64,000 nt of DNA, taken from Megalopta genalis (lineage: Eukaryota > Arthropoda > Insecta > Hymenoptera > Halictidae). The DNA lies in assembly GCF_051020955.1 (NCBI RefSeq), contig NW_027476547.1, positions 1-64,000 of the forward strand, given 5' to 3'. This document shows, one piece after another, positions 1 to 13,700 of this stretch. Position 1 is the stretch's first letter; every line of letters starts with the position of its first letter. Under the pieces are notes generated by a model. That model had not been told where the DNA came from, did no database searches, and was given only the letters and a program-made list of their open reading frames with translations. The position numbers and the translations under genes are program-made.

Positions 1-907
1 CGAGTTAGCTTCAAATCCATGCGAAACACATGATTTAGCTGCAAATCAAAGCCATGTAGAAGGTTTAGCTTTAAATCCATGCGAAACCAATTATTGAGCT
101 GCAAACACTTGGGATATAGGTGATATAGCTTAAGCTGCATGCGAAACAAACGAGTTAGCTTCAAGTCCATGCGATGTAGAAGGTTTTACTTCAAATCCAT
201 GCGAAACAAATGATTTAGCTTCAAACACTTGGGATATAAGTGATGTAGCTTCAAATGCAGACGAAACAAACGAGTTTGCTCCAAATCCATGCGAAACAAA
301 CGATTTAGCTTCAAATCAATGCGAAGTAGATGGCTTAGCTTCTAATCCATGCGGAACAACTGATTTAGCTTCATATACTTGCGATATAAGTGATATAGAT
401 TCAATTGCAGGCGAAACAAACGAGTCAGCTTCATATACAAGCGAAACACATGATTTATCTTCAAATCAATGCGATGTAGAAGGTTTAGCTTCGAATCCAT
501 GCGAAACAACTGATTTAGCTTCAAATACTCGGGATATAAGTGATATAGCTTCAAATGCAGACGAAAAAGACGAGTAAGCTTCAAATCCATGCGAAACACT
601 GGATTTAGCTGCAAATCAATGCGATGTAGAAGGTTTAGCTTCAAATCCATGCGAAACAAATGATTAAGCATGAGATACTTGTGATATAATTGATATAGCT
701 TAAAATGAAGGGGAAACAAAAGAGTTAGCTTCAAGTTCATGCGAAACACATGATATAGCTTGAAATCAATGCGATTTAGAAGGTTTAGCTTCAAATGCAT
801 GCAAAACAAATGATTTAGCATCAGATACTTGCGATATAAGTGTTATAGCTTCAAATGCAGGGGAAACAAACGAGTTAGCTTCAAATCCATGCGAAACACA
901 TGATTTA
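1..907 (+). repeat. Family B island at the left edge
   Basis: Monomers with GATGTAGAAGG, ACTTGCGATATAAGTG or ACTTGGGATATAAG and GCAGACGAAAC dominate, with one A-like monomer 2 near 328. From about 908 the A-prime monomer pair begins. The left limit is the window edge. Confidence 0.75.
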
Positions 908-1247
908 GCTTCAAATTCATACGAAACACGTGGTTCAGCTTAATATTCATGCGAAACAAATGGTTCAGCTTCAAATAAATGTGACATACATGATTTAGCT
1001 TCAAACCATGCGGAAACATGATTGAGCTACAAATCAATGCGAACTGGAAGGCATATACTAAAATTCATGCGAAACATATGGTTTAGATATAAGTACTTGT
1101 GATATTCATAATTTAGCTTCAACTGCATGCGAAACAAACGGGTTAGCTTCAAATCCAAGCGAAACACGTTATTTAGCTTCAAATTCATGCGAAACACATG
1201 GTTTAGCATCAAATCAATGCGAAGTAGAAGGCTTGGCTTCCAATCCA
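1..1247 (+). repeat. Segmental duplication D1, copy 1 (truncated by window edge)
   Basis: Nearly identical to 15890-17136 at a constant offset of 15889. Only a few substitutions were seen, for example near 188 and 457. Similarity ends at about 1247, where the next monomers differ (an A monomer here, a B monomer in the partner). Confidence 0.85.
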
Positions 1248-2584
1248 AGCGAAACACATGATTTAGCATCAAATCAATGCGAAGTAGAAGGCTTATCTTT
1301 AAATCCATGCGAAACAAATGGTTTAGCTTCAAATACTTGAGATGTGCATGATTTAGCTTCAATCGCATGCGAAACAAACGAGTTAGCTTCAAATCCATGC
1401 GAAACACATGATTTATCTTCAAATCCATGCAAACCACATGATTTAGCTTCAAATCAATGCGAAGTGAAAGGCTTATCTTCAACTACATGAGAAACAAATG
1501 ATTTATCTTCTGATAATTGCGATATAAGTGATATAACTTCAAATGCACGCGAAACAATCGAGTTAGCTTCAAATCAAAGCGAAACACATGATTCAGCTTC
1601 AAATTAATGCGAAGTAGACGGCTTAGCTTCAAATACATGCGAATGGAATGATTTAGCTTCACATATTTGTGATATACATGATGTAGCTTCCAATGCAGGC
1701 GAAACAAACGAGTTTGCTTCATGTCCATGCGAAACATATGATTTAGCTTCAAATTCGTTCGAAGCATATGGTTTTGCTTAATACTCATGCGAAACAAATG
1801 GTTCAGCGTGAAATACTTGTGATATACATGATTTAGCTTCAACTGCATGTGAAACAATCGTGTTAGTTTCAAATTTAAGCGAAACACATGATCCAGCATC
1901 AAATCAATGCGAAGTAGAAGGCTTAGCTTCAAATCAATGCGAATTAAATTGATTAGCTTCAAATACTTGTGATATACATGGTTTAGAATCAGCTGCATGC
2001 GAAACAAACGATTTAACGTCACACCCATGGGAAACACATGATTTAATTTCAAATCAATGCCAAGTAGAAGGCTTAGTTTCAAATCAATGCGAAACGAATT
2101 GTTTAGCTTCAAATACTTGTTTTATACATTACTTAGTTTCAACTGCATGCGAAGCAAACGAGTTAGCTTCAAATCCATGCGAAACACATGATTTAGCTTC
2201 AAATTCAGTCGAAAGACATGGTTCAGCTTAATATTCATGCGAAACAAATGGTTAAGCTTCAAATACGTGTGACATACATGATTTAGCTTCAAACCATGCG
2301 GAACACATGATTTAGCTACAATTCAATGCGAACTGGTACGCTTATCTTCAAATTCATGCGAAACATATGGTTTAGATATAAGTACTTGTGATATACATGA
2401 TTTAGCATCAAGTGCATGTGAAACAAACGTGTTAGCTTCAAATTCAAGCGAAAGAAATGATTCAGCTTCAAATCAATGCCAAGTAGAAGGCTTAGCTTCA
2501 AATCCATGCGAAACAATTGGTTTAGCTTCAAATACTTGTGATATAAGTGATATAGCTTCAACTGCATGCTAAACAAACGATTAA
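908..2584 (+). repeat. Family A and A-prime block
   Basis: Family A monomers with several A-prime pairs. A 28 bp monomer at 998-1025 and a 29 bp monomer at 2286-2314 shift the register by minus two and minus one, which also shifts all three open frames. Confidence 0.75.
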
Positions 2585-4936
2585 GATTCAAATCCATGTG
2601 AAACAAATGATTTAGAAGCAAATCAATGCGATGTAGAAGGTTTAGCTACAACTCCATGCAAAACACATGATTTAGCTTCAAATCAATGCGATGTAGAAAG
2701 TTTAGCATCAAATCCATGCGAAACCAATGATTTAGCTTCAGATACTTGCGATATAAGTGATATAGATTCAAATGCAGACGAAACAAACGAGATAGCTTCA
2801 AATCAATGCGACACAAATGATTTTGCATCAGATACATGCGATATAAGTGATATAGCTTCAAATGCAGGGGACACAAACGAGTTAGCAGCAAATCCATGCA
2901 AAACACATGATTGAGCTTGAAATCAATGCTATGTAGAAGGTTCAGCTTCAAATCCATGCGACACAAATGATTTAGCATCAGATGCTTGGGATATAAGTGA
3001 TATAGCTTCAAATGGAAACGAAAGAAACGAGTTAGCTTCAAATCAATGCGAAACACATGATTTAGCACATGAACTTGCGATATAAGTGATATAGCTTCAA
3101 ATGCAGGGGACACAAACGAGTTAGCGTCAAATCCATGCAAAACACATGATTTAGATTCAAATCAATGCGATGTAGAAGATATAGCTTCAAGTCAAAGCGA
3201 AACACATGATTTAGCACATGAACTTGCGATATAAGTGATATAGCTTCAAATGCAGGGGAAACAAACGAGTTAGCTTCAAATCCATGCAAAACACATGATT
3301 TAGATTCAAATCTATGCGATGTAGAAGGTTTAGCTTCAAATCCAAGTGAAACACATGATTAAGCTTCAATACAATGCGATGTAGAAGGTTTAGCTTCAAA
3401 TCCATGCGAAACAAATGATTTAGGTTCAGATACTTGCGATATAAGTGATATTGCTTCGAATGCAGACAAACCAAAGGAGTTAGCTTCAAAATCCATGCGT
3501 TACACATGATTTAGCTGCAAATCAATGCGATGTAGAAGGTTTTGCTTCAAATCCATGCGAAACTAATGATTTAGCTTCAAACACTCGGGATATAAGTGAT
3601 ATAGCTTCAAATGCAGACGAAACAGACGAGTAAGCTTCAAATCCATGCGAAACACAGGATTTATCTGCAAATCAATGCGATGTAGAAGGTTTAGCATCAA
3701 ATCCATGCGAAACAAATGATTTGGCATCAGATACTAGCGATATAAGTGATGTTGCTTCAAGTGCAGTGGAAACAAACGAGTTAGATCAAATCTATGTGGA
3801 ACACATGATTTAGCTTAAAACTCATGCGATACACGTGGATTAGATTCAAATCCATGCCAAACAGATACTTTAGATTCAGATACTTGTGATATACGTTATT
3901 TAGATTCAACTGCATGCGAAACAAACGAGTTAGCTTCAAATCCAAGCGAAACAGATGATTTTGCTTCAAATCAATGCGAAATAGAAGATTTAGCTACAAA
4001 TCCATACGAATCAAATGGTTTAGCTTCAAATACTTGTTTTATACATGATTCAGCTTCAAATGCAGGCGAAACAAACGAGTTAGCTACAAATCCAAGCGAA
4101 ACACATGATCTAGCTTCAAATCAATGCGAAGTAGAAGGCTTAGCTTCAAGTCCATGCGAAAGACATAATTTTGTTCAAATGAATGCGAAGTAGAAGATTT
4201 AGCTACAAATCCATACGAATCAAATGGTTTAGCTTCAAATACTTGTGATATACATAATTCAGCTTCAAATGCAGGCGAAACAAACGAGTTAGCTTCAAAT
4301 CCATGCGAAACACATGATGTAGCTTCAAATCAATGCGAAGTAGAAGGCTTAGCTTCAAATCCATCTGAAACGAATAGTTTAACTTCAAATACTGGTGATA
4401 TACATGATTTAGCTTCAACTGCACCTGAAACAAACGTGTTAGCTTCCAATTCAAGCGAAACACATGATTTAGCTTCAAATCAATGCGAAGAAGAAGGCTT
4501 AGCTTCAAATCCATGCGAATCAAATGGTTTAGCTTCAATTACATGTGATATACATGATTTCGCTTCAACTGCATGCGAAACAAATAAGTTAGCTTCAAAT
4601 ACTTGTGATATTCATGATTTAGCTTCAAATGCAGGCAAAACAATCGAGTTAGTTTCAAATCCATGCGAAACACATGATTTAGCTTAAAATTCATTAGAAA
4701 CACATGGTTTAGCTTAATATTCATGCGAAAAAAATGGTTCAGCTTCAAATCAAGGCGATGTAGAAGGCTTAGTTTCATATGCAAGCGAATCAATTGCTTT
4801 AGCTTCAAATACTTGTGATATACATGGTTTAGCTTCAACTGCATGCGAAATAAACGTATTAGTTTCAAATTCAACCGAAACACATGATTTAGCATCAAAT
4901 CAATGCGAAGTAGAAGGCTCAGCTTCAAATCCATGC
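1296..4936 (+). repeat. Segmental duplication D2, copy 1 (3.6 kb)
   Basis: Nearly identical to 10681-14471. The offset is 9385 up to about 3510 and 9535 after it, because copy 2 has one extra 150 bp HOR. All odd-length monomers of this stretch are shared, so the two copies are a true duplication and not just the same repeat class. Confidence 0.87.
2585..3812 (+). repeat. Family B island with several odd-length monomers
   Basis: Family B monomers. Two 29 bp units that read GCACATGAACTTGCG start at 3065 and 3214, a 31 bp unit starts at 3483 and a 29 bp unit starts at 3784. The same island, including these odd-length units, recurs near 12000-13340 and 17430-18800, which shows shared descent. 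Confidence 0.75.
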
Positions 4937-5734
4937 GAATCAAATGGTTTAGCTTCAAATACATGTGATATACATGATTTAGCATCAACTGCATGCGAAA
5001 CAAACGAGTTAGCTTCAAATCCATGCGAAACACATGATTCAGCTTCAAATCAATGCGAAGTAGAAGGCTCAGATTGAAATCCATGCGAATGAAATTGTTT
5101 GGCTTCAAATACATGTGATATACATGATTTAGCTTCAACTGCATTCGAAACAAACCATTTATTTTCAAATCCAAGCGAAACACATGATTTATCTTCAAAT
5201 CAATGCGAAGAAGAAGGCTTAGCTTCAAATCGATGCTAATCAAATGGTATAGCTTCAATTACATGTGATATACATGATTTCGCTTCAACTGCATGCGAAA
5301 CAAATGAGTTAGCTTCAAATACTTGTGATATACATGATTTAGCTTCAAATGCTGGCGAAACAATCGAGTTAGTTTCAAATCCATGCGACACACATGATAT
5401 AGCTTCAAATTCATTAGAAACACATGGTTCAGCTTAATATTCATGCGAAATAAATGGTTCAGCCCCAAATACTAATGATATACATGACTTAGCTTCAACT
5501 GCATGTGAAACAAACGTGTTAGCTTCAAACTCAAGCGAAACAAATGGTTCAGCTTCAAATGAATGCGAAGTAGTTGGCTTTGTTTCAAATCCATGCGACA
5601 CGAATAGTTTAGCGTCAAATACATGTTTTATATATGATTTAGCTTTAACTGCATGCGGAACAAACGAGTTAGCTTCAAATCCAAGTGAAACACATAATGT
5701 AGCTTCAAATCAATTCGAAGCAGAAGGCTTAGAT
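3813..5734 (+). repeat. Family A and A-prime block
   Basis: Mostly family A with A-prime pairs near 4690-4740 and 5410-5460. The first few monomers (3813-3900) mix features of A and B. A 29 bp unit at 4173-4201 shifts the register. Confidence 0.7.
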
Positions 5735-6842
5735 TCAAATCCATGTGGAACAAATGATTTTTCTTCAAATACTTGCGATACAATCGATATAGCTTCAAAT
5801 GCAGGCGAAAAAAACCAGTTAGCTTCAATTCCATGCGAAACAGATAATTTAGCTTCAAATAAATGCAATGTAGAAGGTTTACCTTCAAACCAATGCGATG
5901 TAGTATGTTTAGCTTCAAATCCATGCGACAGAAATAATTTAGCATCAGATACATGCGATATAAGTGATATAGCTTCAAATGCAGGTGAAACAAACGAGTT
6001 AGCTTCAAGTCCATGCGATGTAGAAGGTTTAGCTTCAAATCCATGCGAAACACATGACTTAGCTGCAAATCATTGCGATGTAGAAGGTTTAGCTTCAAAT
6101 CCATGAGACACAAATGATTTAGCATCAGATACTTGCGATATAAGCGATACAGCTTCAAATCCTGACGAAATAAACGAGTTAGTTTCCAATCCAAGCGAAA
6201 CAGATGATTTAGCTTTAAATCAATGCGATGTAGAAGGTTTTGCTTCAAATCCATGCGAAACACATGATTTAGCTTCAAATCAATGCGGTATAGAATGATT
6301 AGCTTAAAACCCATGCGAAGCGAATGTTTTAGCATAAGATACTTGCGATATAAGTGATATAGCTTCAAATGCAGACGAAACAAACGAGTTAGCTTCAATT
6401 CCATGCGAAACACATCATTAAGCTTCAAATCAATGCTATGTGGAAGGTTTAGATTCAAATCCACGTGACACAAATGATTTAGCATCAGATTCTTGCGATA
6501 TAAGTGATATAGCTTCAAATGTAGGGGATACAAACGAGTTAGCTTCATAACCTAGCAAAACACATTATTAAGCTTGAAATCCATGGTATGTTGAAGGTTT
6601 AGCTTCAAATCCATGCGAAACAAATCATTTAGCTTTAGATACTTGCGATATAAGTGATATAGCATCAAATGCAGGGGAAACAAACGAGTGAGATTAAAAT
6701 CCAAGCAAAACACATTATTAATCTTCAAATCAATGCTATGTAGAAGGTTTAGCTTCAAATTCATGCAACACAAATGATTTAGCTTTAGATACTTGCGATA
6801 TAAGTGATATAGCTTCAATTGTAGGGAAACAAACGAGTTAGC
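4968..6842 (+). repeat. Segmental duplication D4, copy 1 (1.9 kb)
   Basis: Nearly identical to 25985-27859 (offset 21017) and 38581-40455 (offset 33613). The stretch spans an A-to-B family switch near 5735, which all three copies share. Confidence 0.85.
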
Positions 6843-7440
6843 TTCAAATCTAAGCGAAACAAATGTTTTATCTTCGAATCAATGCGATGTAGAAGGTTTA
6901 GCTTTAAATCCATGCGAAACCAATGATTTAGCTTCAGATATTTGCGATATAAGTGGCATAGCTTCAAATGCAGACGAAACAAACCAGTTAGCTTCATTTC
7001 CACGCAAAACACATGATTTAGCAGCAAATCAATGCGATGTAGAAGGTTTAGCTTTAAATCCATGCGAAACCAATGATTTAGTTTCAGATACTTGCGATAT
7101 AAGTGACATAGCTTCAAATGCACACGAAACAAACGAGTTAGCTTCAAATCAAATGCGAAACACATGATGTAGGAGCAAATCGATGCGATGTAGAAGGTTT
7201 AGCGTCAAATCCATGAGAAACCAATGATTTAGCTTCAGATACTTCCAATATAAGTGGCATAGCTTCAAATGCAGGCGAAACAAACGAGTTAGCTTTAAAT
7301 CCAAGCAAAGCACATGATTAAGCTTCAAATGCACGCGACGGACAAGATTTAGGTACAAACTCATGCGAAACGCGGGGTTAAGACTCAAATCCACGCGAAA
7401 CATATGATTAAGCTTCAAATGCATGCGGCGGACAAGATTT
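5735..7440 (+). repeat. Family B island
   Basis: Family B monomers with GATGTAGAAGG, CGATATAAGTGATATAG and GCAGACGAAAC or GCAGGGG. A hybrid monomer lies at 6002-6031. Monomers near 7320-7440 with GCGGCGGACAAG or GCGACGGACAAG, and one with GAAACGCGGGG, are a distinctive local variant that recurs at about 19020, 27890-28150, 37460-37720 and 41180-41440. Confidence 0.7.
6002..6031 (+). repeat. Hybrid monomer joining type 1 head to type 2 tail
   Basis: The unit starts like monomer 1 (CAAGTCCATGCGA) and ends like monomer 2 (TGTAGAAGG). The same hybrid is at 158-187, near 16047, 27019 and 39615. It looks like the product of an out-of-register exchange inside the shared TGCGA block. Confidence 0.7.
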
Positions 7441-9519
7441 AGGTTCAAATTCATGCGATACACATGGTTTAGCTTCAAATACATGTGATATACATGATTT
7501 AGCTTCAACTGCATGCGAAACAAACGAGTTAGCTTCCAATCCATGCGAAACACATGATTCAGCTGCAAATCAATGCGAAGTAGAAGGCTCAGCTTCAAAT
7601 CCATGCTATCAAATGCTTTAGCTTCAAATAATAGTGATGTACATGATTTAGCTTCAACTGCATGCGAAACAATCGAGTTAGTTTCAAATCCATGCGAAAC
7701 ACATGATTTAGCTTCAAATTCATTAGAAACACATGGTTTAGCTTAATATTCATGCGAAATAAATGGTTCAGCTCCAAATACTAATGATATAGATGACTTA
7801 GCTTCAACTTCATGTGAAACAAACGTGTTAGCTTCAAATTCAAGCGAAACAAATGGTTCAGCTTCAAATGAATGCGAAGTAGAAGGTTTACCTTCAAACC
7901 AATGCGAATCAAATGGTTTAGTTTCAAATACTTGTGATATACATGATATAGCTTCAACTGCATTGCGAAACGTACGAGTTAGCTTCAAATCCATGCGAAA
8001 CACATGATTTAGCTTCAAATTCATTCGAAACACATGGTTTAGCTTAATTTTCATGCGACACAAATGCTTCAGCTTCAAATGCTTGTGATATACATGATTT
8101 AGCTTCAACTGCGTACGAAACAAACGTGTTGTCTTCAAATTCAAGCGGAACGCATGATTCAGCTTCAAATCAATGCGAAGTAGGTGGCTTTGTTTCAAAT
8201 CCATGCAAAACAAATGGTTTAGCGTCAAATACATGTTTTATATATGATTTAGCTGTAACTGCATGCGGAACAAACGAGTTGGCTTCAAATCCAAGCGAAA
8301 CACATTATGTAGCTTCAAATCAATGCGAAGTAGAAGGCTTAGCTTCAAATCCATCTGAAACGAATAGTTTAACTTCAAATACTGGTGATATACATGATTT
8401 AGCTTCAACTGCACCTGACACAAACGTGTTAGCTTCCAATTCAAGCGAAACACATGATTTAGCTTCAAATCAATGCGAAGAAGAAGGCTTAGCTTCAAAT
8501 CCATGCGAATCAAATGGTTTAGCTTCAATTACATGTGATATACATGATTTCGCTTCAACTGCATGCGAAACAAACGAGTTAGCTTGAATTCCAAGCGAAA
8601 CACATGATTCAGCTTCAAATTCATGCGAAACACATGATTTAGCTTCAAATCCATGCGCAACACATGATTTAGCTTCAAATCAATGCAAAGTAGATGGCTT
8701 ATCTTCGAATCCATGCGAAATAAATCGTTTAGCTTCAAATACTTGTTATATACATGATTTAGCTTCAAATGCATGCGACACAAACGAGTTAGCTTCAAAT
8801 CCATGCGAAACACGTGATTTAGCTTCAAATTCATTCGAAACACATAGTTCAGCTTGATATTCATGCGAAACAAATGGTTAAGCTTCAAATACGTGTGACA
8901 TACATGATTTAGCTTCAAATGCTGGCGAAACAAACGAGTTAGCTTCAAATCGATTCCAAACACATGATTTAGCTTCAAATCAATGCGACGTAGAAGTCTT
9001 AGCTTCAAATCAATGCGAGTCAAATGGTTTAGCTTCAAATACCTGTGATATACATGATTTAGATTCAGCTGCATGCGGAACAAACGATTTAGCGTCACAT
9101 ACATACGATTTGTGATATAGCTTCAAATGCAGGAGAAACAAACGAGTTAGCTCCAAATCCATGCGAAACAAACGATTTAGCTTCAAATCAATACGATGTA
9201 GGAGGCTGATTTTCGAATCCATGCGAAACAAATCGTTTAACTTCAAATCAATGCGAAGTAGAAGGCTTATCTTCGAATCCATGCCAAAACAAATGGTTTA
9301 GCTTCGAATACTTGTGATATACATGATTTAGCTTCAAATGCAGGCGAAACAAACGAGGTATCCTCAAATCCATGCGAAACACATGATTTAGCTTCAAATT
9401 CAATCGGAACACATGGTTTAGCTGAATATTCATGCGAAACATATGGTTCAGTTTCAAAAACTTGTGATATACATGATTTAGCTTCAACTGCATGCGATAC
9501 AAACGAGTTTTCTTCAAAT
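7389..9519 (+). repeat. Segmental duplication D5, copy 1 (2.1 kb)
   Basis: Nearly identical to 18990-21120 (offset 11601). The left half also matches 28105-29289 (offset 20716). The right half overlaps another duplication with 30813-32354. Confidence 0.85.
7681..7830 (+). repeat. Representative A-prime higher-order repeat with a fixed TAA
   Basis: Here monomers 2 and 3 are replaced by two others: one with TTCATTAGAAACACATGG and one starting GCTTAATATTCATGCG. The second has TAA in the only open plus frame. The GCTTAATATTCATG form recurs at more than 20 sites, for example near 2228, 5431, 11612, 16829, 22943, 30588, 36376 and 41744. A stop amplified this often shows that the plus frame is not under coding constraint. 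In the main minus frame the same stretch stays open. Confidence 0.85.
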
Positions 9520-10110
9520 CCAAGCGAAACACATGATTTAGCTTCAAACTCATGCGAAACACATGGTTAAGCTTAATATTCATGCGAAACCAATGGTTCT
9601 GCTTCAAATACTCGTGCTATACATGATTTAGCTTCAACAGCATGTGAAACAGGCGTGTTAGCTTAAAATCCAAGCGAAACACATGATTTAGCTTCAAATC
9701 AATGCGACTTAGAAGGATTAGCTACAAATCCATGCGTATCAAATGGTTTAGCTTCAAATACTTGTGATATACATGATTCAGCATCAAATGCTCGCGAGAC
9801 AAACGAGTTAGCTTGAATTCCAAGCGAAACACATGATTCAGCTTCAAATTCATGCGAAACACATGATTTAGCTTCAAATCCATGCGCAACACATGATTTA
9901 GCTTCAAATCAATGCAAAGTAGATGGCTTATCTTCGAATCCATGCGAAATAAATCGTTTAGCTTCAAATACTTGTTATATACATGATTTAGCTTCAAATG
10001 CATGCGACACAAACGAGTTAGCTTCAAATCCATGCGAAACACGTGATTTAGCTTCAAATTCATTCGAAACACATATTTCAGCTTGATATTCATGCGAAAC
10101 AAATGGTTCA
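8569..10110 (+). repeat. Segmental duplication D6, copy 1
   Basis: Matches 30813-32354 at offset 22244, including the CATACGATTTGTGATATAG junction and the monomers with GTATCCTCAAATCC and TTCTGCTTCAAATACTCG. Confidence 0.82.
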
Positions 10111-10227
10111 GCTTCAAATACTTGAGATATGCATGATTTAGCTTCAATCGCATGCGAAACAAACGAGTTAGCTTCAAATCCATGCGGATCACAGGATTCA
10201 GCTTTAAATCAATGCGAAGAAGCAGGC

Positions 10228-10700
10228 TTAGCTTCAAACCCATGCGAGACAAATGCTTTAGCTTCAAATACTTGTGATATACATGATTTAGCTTCAACTT
10301 CATGTGAAACAAACGTGTTAGATACGAATTCAAGCGAAACACAGGATTCAGCTTGAAATCAATGCGAAGTAGAAGGCTTAGCTTCAAATCCATGCGAATC
10401 AAATGCTATAGCTTCAAATACTTGTGATATACATGATTTAGCTTCAAATGCAGGCGAAACAAACAAGTTAGCTTCAAATCCTAGCGAAACACATGATCTA
10501 GTATCAAATCAATGCGAAGTAGAAGATTTAGCTACAAGTCCATACGAATCAAATGGTTTAGCTTCAAATACTTGCGATATACATGATTCAGCTTCAAATT
10601 CATGCGAAACAAATGATTTTGCTTTAGTTACTTGCGATATAAGTGATATAGCATCAAATGCTGGCGAAACGACCGAGTTAGCTTCAAATCCATGCGAAAC
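10228..10700 (+). repeat. Short segmental duplication, copy 1
   Basis: Matches 15264-15736 at offset 5036. Shared private features are monomers with CAAGTCCATACGAATC, TTTTGCTTTAGTTACTTG and GGCGAAACGACCGAG. Confidence 0.75.
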
Positions 10701-13700
10701 AAATGGTTTAGCTTCAAATACTTGAGATGTGCATGATTTAGCTTCAATCGCATGCGAAACAAACGAGTTAGCTTCAAATCCATGCGAAACACATGATTTA
10801 TCTTCAAATCCATGCAAACCACATGATTTAGCTTCAAATCAATGCGAAGTGAAAGGCTTATCTTCAACTACATGAGAAACAAATGATTTATCTTCTGATA
10901 ATTGCGATATAAGTGATATAACTTCAAATGCACGCGAAACAATCGAGTTAGCTTCAAATCAAAGCGAAACACATGATTCAGCTTCAAATTAATGCGAAGT
11001 AGACGGCTTAGCTTCAAATACATGCGAATGGAATGATTTAGCTTCACATATTTGTGATATACATGATGTAGCTTCCAATGCAGGCGAAACAAACGAGTTT
11101 GCTTCATGTCCATGCGAAACATATGATTTAGCTTCAAATTCGTTCGAAGCAAATGGTTTTGCTTAATACTCATGCGAAACAAATGGTTCAGCGTGAAATA
11201 CTTGTGATATACATGATTTAGCTTCAACTGCATGTGAAACAATCGTGTTAGTTTCAAATTTAAGCGAAACACATGATCCAGCATCAAATCAATGCGAAGT
11301 AGAAGGCTTAGCTTCAAATCAATGCGAATTAAATTGATTAGCTTCAAATACTTGTGATATACATGGTTTAGAATCAGCTGCATGCGAAACAAACGATTTA
11401 ACGTCACACCCATGGGAAACACATGATTTAATTTCAAATCAATGCCAAGTAGAAGGCTTAGTTTCAAATCAATGCGAAACGAATTGTTTAGCTTCAAATA
11501 CTTGTTTTATACATTACTTAGTTTCAACTGCATGCGAAGCAAACGAGTTAGCTTCAAATCCATGCGAAACACATGATTTAGCTTCAAATTCAGTCGAAAG
11601 ACATGGTTCAGCTTAATATTCATGCGAAACAAATGGTTAAGCTTCAAATACGTGTGACATACATGATTTAGCTTCAAACCATGCGGAACACATGATTTAG
11701 CTACAATTCAATGCGAACTGGTACGCTTATCTTCAAATTCATGCGAAACATATGGTTTAGATATAAGTACTTGTGATATACATGATTTAGCATCAAGTGC
11801 ATGTGAAACAAACGTGTTAGCTTCAAATTCAAGCGAAAGAAATGATTCAGCTTCAAATCAATGCCAAGTAGAAGGCTTAGCTTCAAATCCATGCGAAACA
11901 ATTGGTTTAGCTTCAAATACTTGTGATATAAGTGATATAGCTTCAACTGCATGCGAAACAAACGATTAAGATTCAAATCCATGTGAAACAAATGATTTAG
12001 AAGCAAATCAATGCGATGTAGAAGGTTTAGCTACAACTCCATGCAAAACACATGATTTAGCTTCAAATCAATGCGATGTAGAAAGTTTAGCATCAAATCC
12101 ATGCGAAACCAATGATTTAGCTTCAGATACTTGCGATATAAGTGATATAACTTCAAATGCAGACGAAACAAACGAGATAGCTTCAAATCAATGCGACACA
12201 AATGATTTTGCATCAGATACATGCGATATAAGTGATATAGCTTCAAATGCAGGGGACACAAACGAGTTAGCAGCAAATCCATGCAAAACACATGATTGAG
12301 CTTGAAATCAATGCTATGTAGAAGGTTCAGCTTCAAATCCATGCGACACAAATGATTTAGCTTCAGATGCTTGGGATATAAGTGATATAGCTTCAAATGG
12401 AAACGAAAGAAACGAGTTAGCTTCAAATCAATGCGAAACACATGATTTAGCACATGAACTTGCGATATAAGTGATATAGCTTCAAATGCAGGGGACACAA
12501 ACGAGTTAGCGTCAAATCCATGCAAAACACATGATTTAGATTCAAATCAATGCGATGTAGAAGATATAGCTTCAAGTCAAAGCGAAACACATGATTTAGC
12601 ACATGAACTTGCGATATAAGTGATATAGCTTCAAATGCAGGGGAAACAAACGAGTTAGCTTCAAATCCATGCAAAACACATGATTTAGATTCAAATCAAT
12701 GCGATGTAGAAGGTTTAGCTTCAGATCCAAGTGAAACACATGATTAAGCTTCAATACAATGCGATGTAGAAGGTTTAGCTTCAAATCCATACGAAACAAA
12801 TGATTTAGTTTCAGATACTTGCGATATAAGTGATATTGCTTCGAATGCAGACAAACCAAAGGAGTTAGCTTCAAAATCCATGCGTTACACATGATTTAGC
12901 TTCAAATCACTGCGTAGTAGAAGGCTTAGCTTCAAATCCATGCGAAACAAATGATTTAGGTTCAGATACTTGCGATATAAGTGATATAGCTTCAAATGCA
13001 GACTGAACAAACGAGTTAGCTTCAAATCCATGCGAAACACATGATTTAGCTGCAAATCAATGCGATGTAGAAGGTTTTGCTTCAAATCCATGCGAAACTA
13101 ATGATTTAGCTTCAAACACTCGGGATATAAGTGATATAGCTTCAAATGCAGACGAAACAGACGAGTAAGCTTCAAATCCATGCGAAACACAGGATTTATC
13201 TGCAAATCAATGCGATGTAGAAGGTTTAGCATCAAATCCATGCGAAACAAATGATTTGGCATCAGATACTAGCGATATAAGTGATGTTGCTTCAAGTGCA
13301 GTGGAAACAAACGAGTTAGATCAAATCTATGTGGAACACATGATTTAGCTTAAAACTCATGCGATACACGTGGATTAGATTCAAATCCATGCCAAACAGA
13401 TACTTTAGATTCAGATACTTGTGATATACGTTATTTAGATTCAACTGCATGCGAAACAAACGAGTTAGCTTCAAATCCAAGCGAAACAGATGATTTTGCT
13501 TCAAATCAATGCGAAATAGAAGATTTAGCTACAAATCCATACGAATCAAATGGTTTAGCTTCAAATACTTGTTTTATACATGATTCAGCTTCAAATGCAG
13601 GCGAAACAAACGAGTTAGCTACAAATCCAAGCGAAACACATGATCTAGCTTCAAATCAATGCGAAGTAGAAGGCTTAGCTTCAAGTCCATGCGAAAGACA

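Larger units (their letters stand above)
7441..10600 (+). repeat. Family A and A-prime block
   Basis: Family A with many A-prime pairs. One junction reads CATACGATTTGTGATATAG near 9103 and drops part of a monomer; the same junction recurs near 20701, 30120 and 31350 and so marks copies of one ancestral segment. Confidence 0.7.

Noticed and set aside
9100..9125. Insertion site of a mobile element at the CATACGATTTGTGATATAG junction
   Set aside because: Sequence on both sides is ordinary monomer; no terminal repeats, target-site duplication or foreign bases. It is an internal monomer deletion that was later copied.
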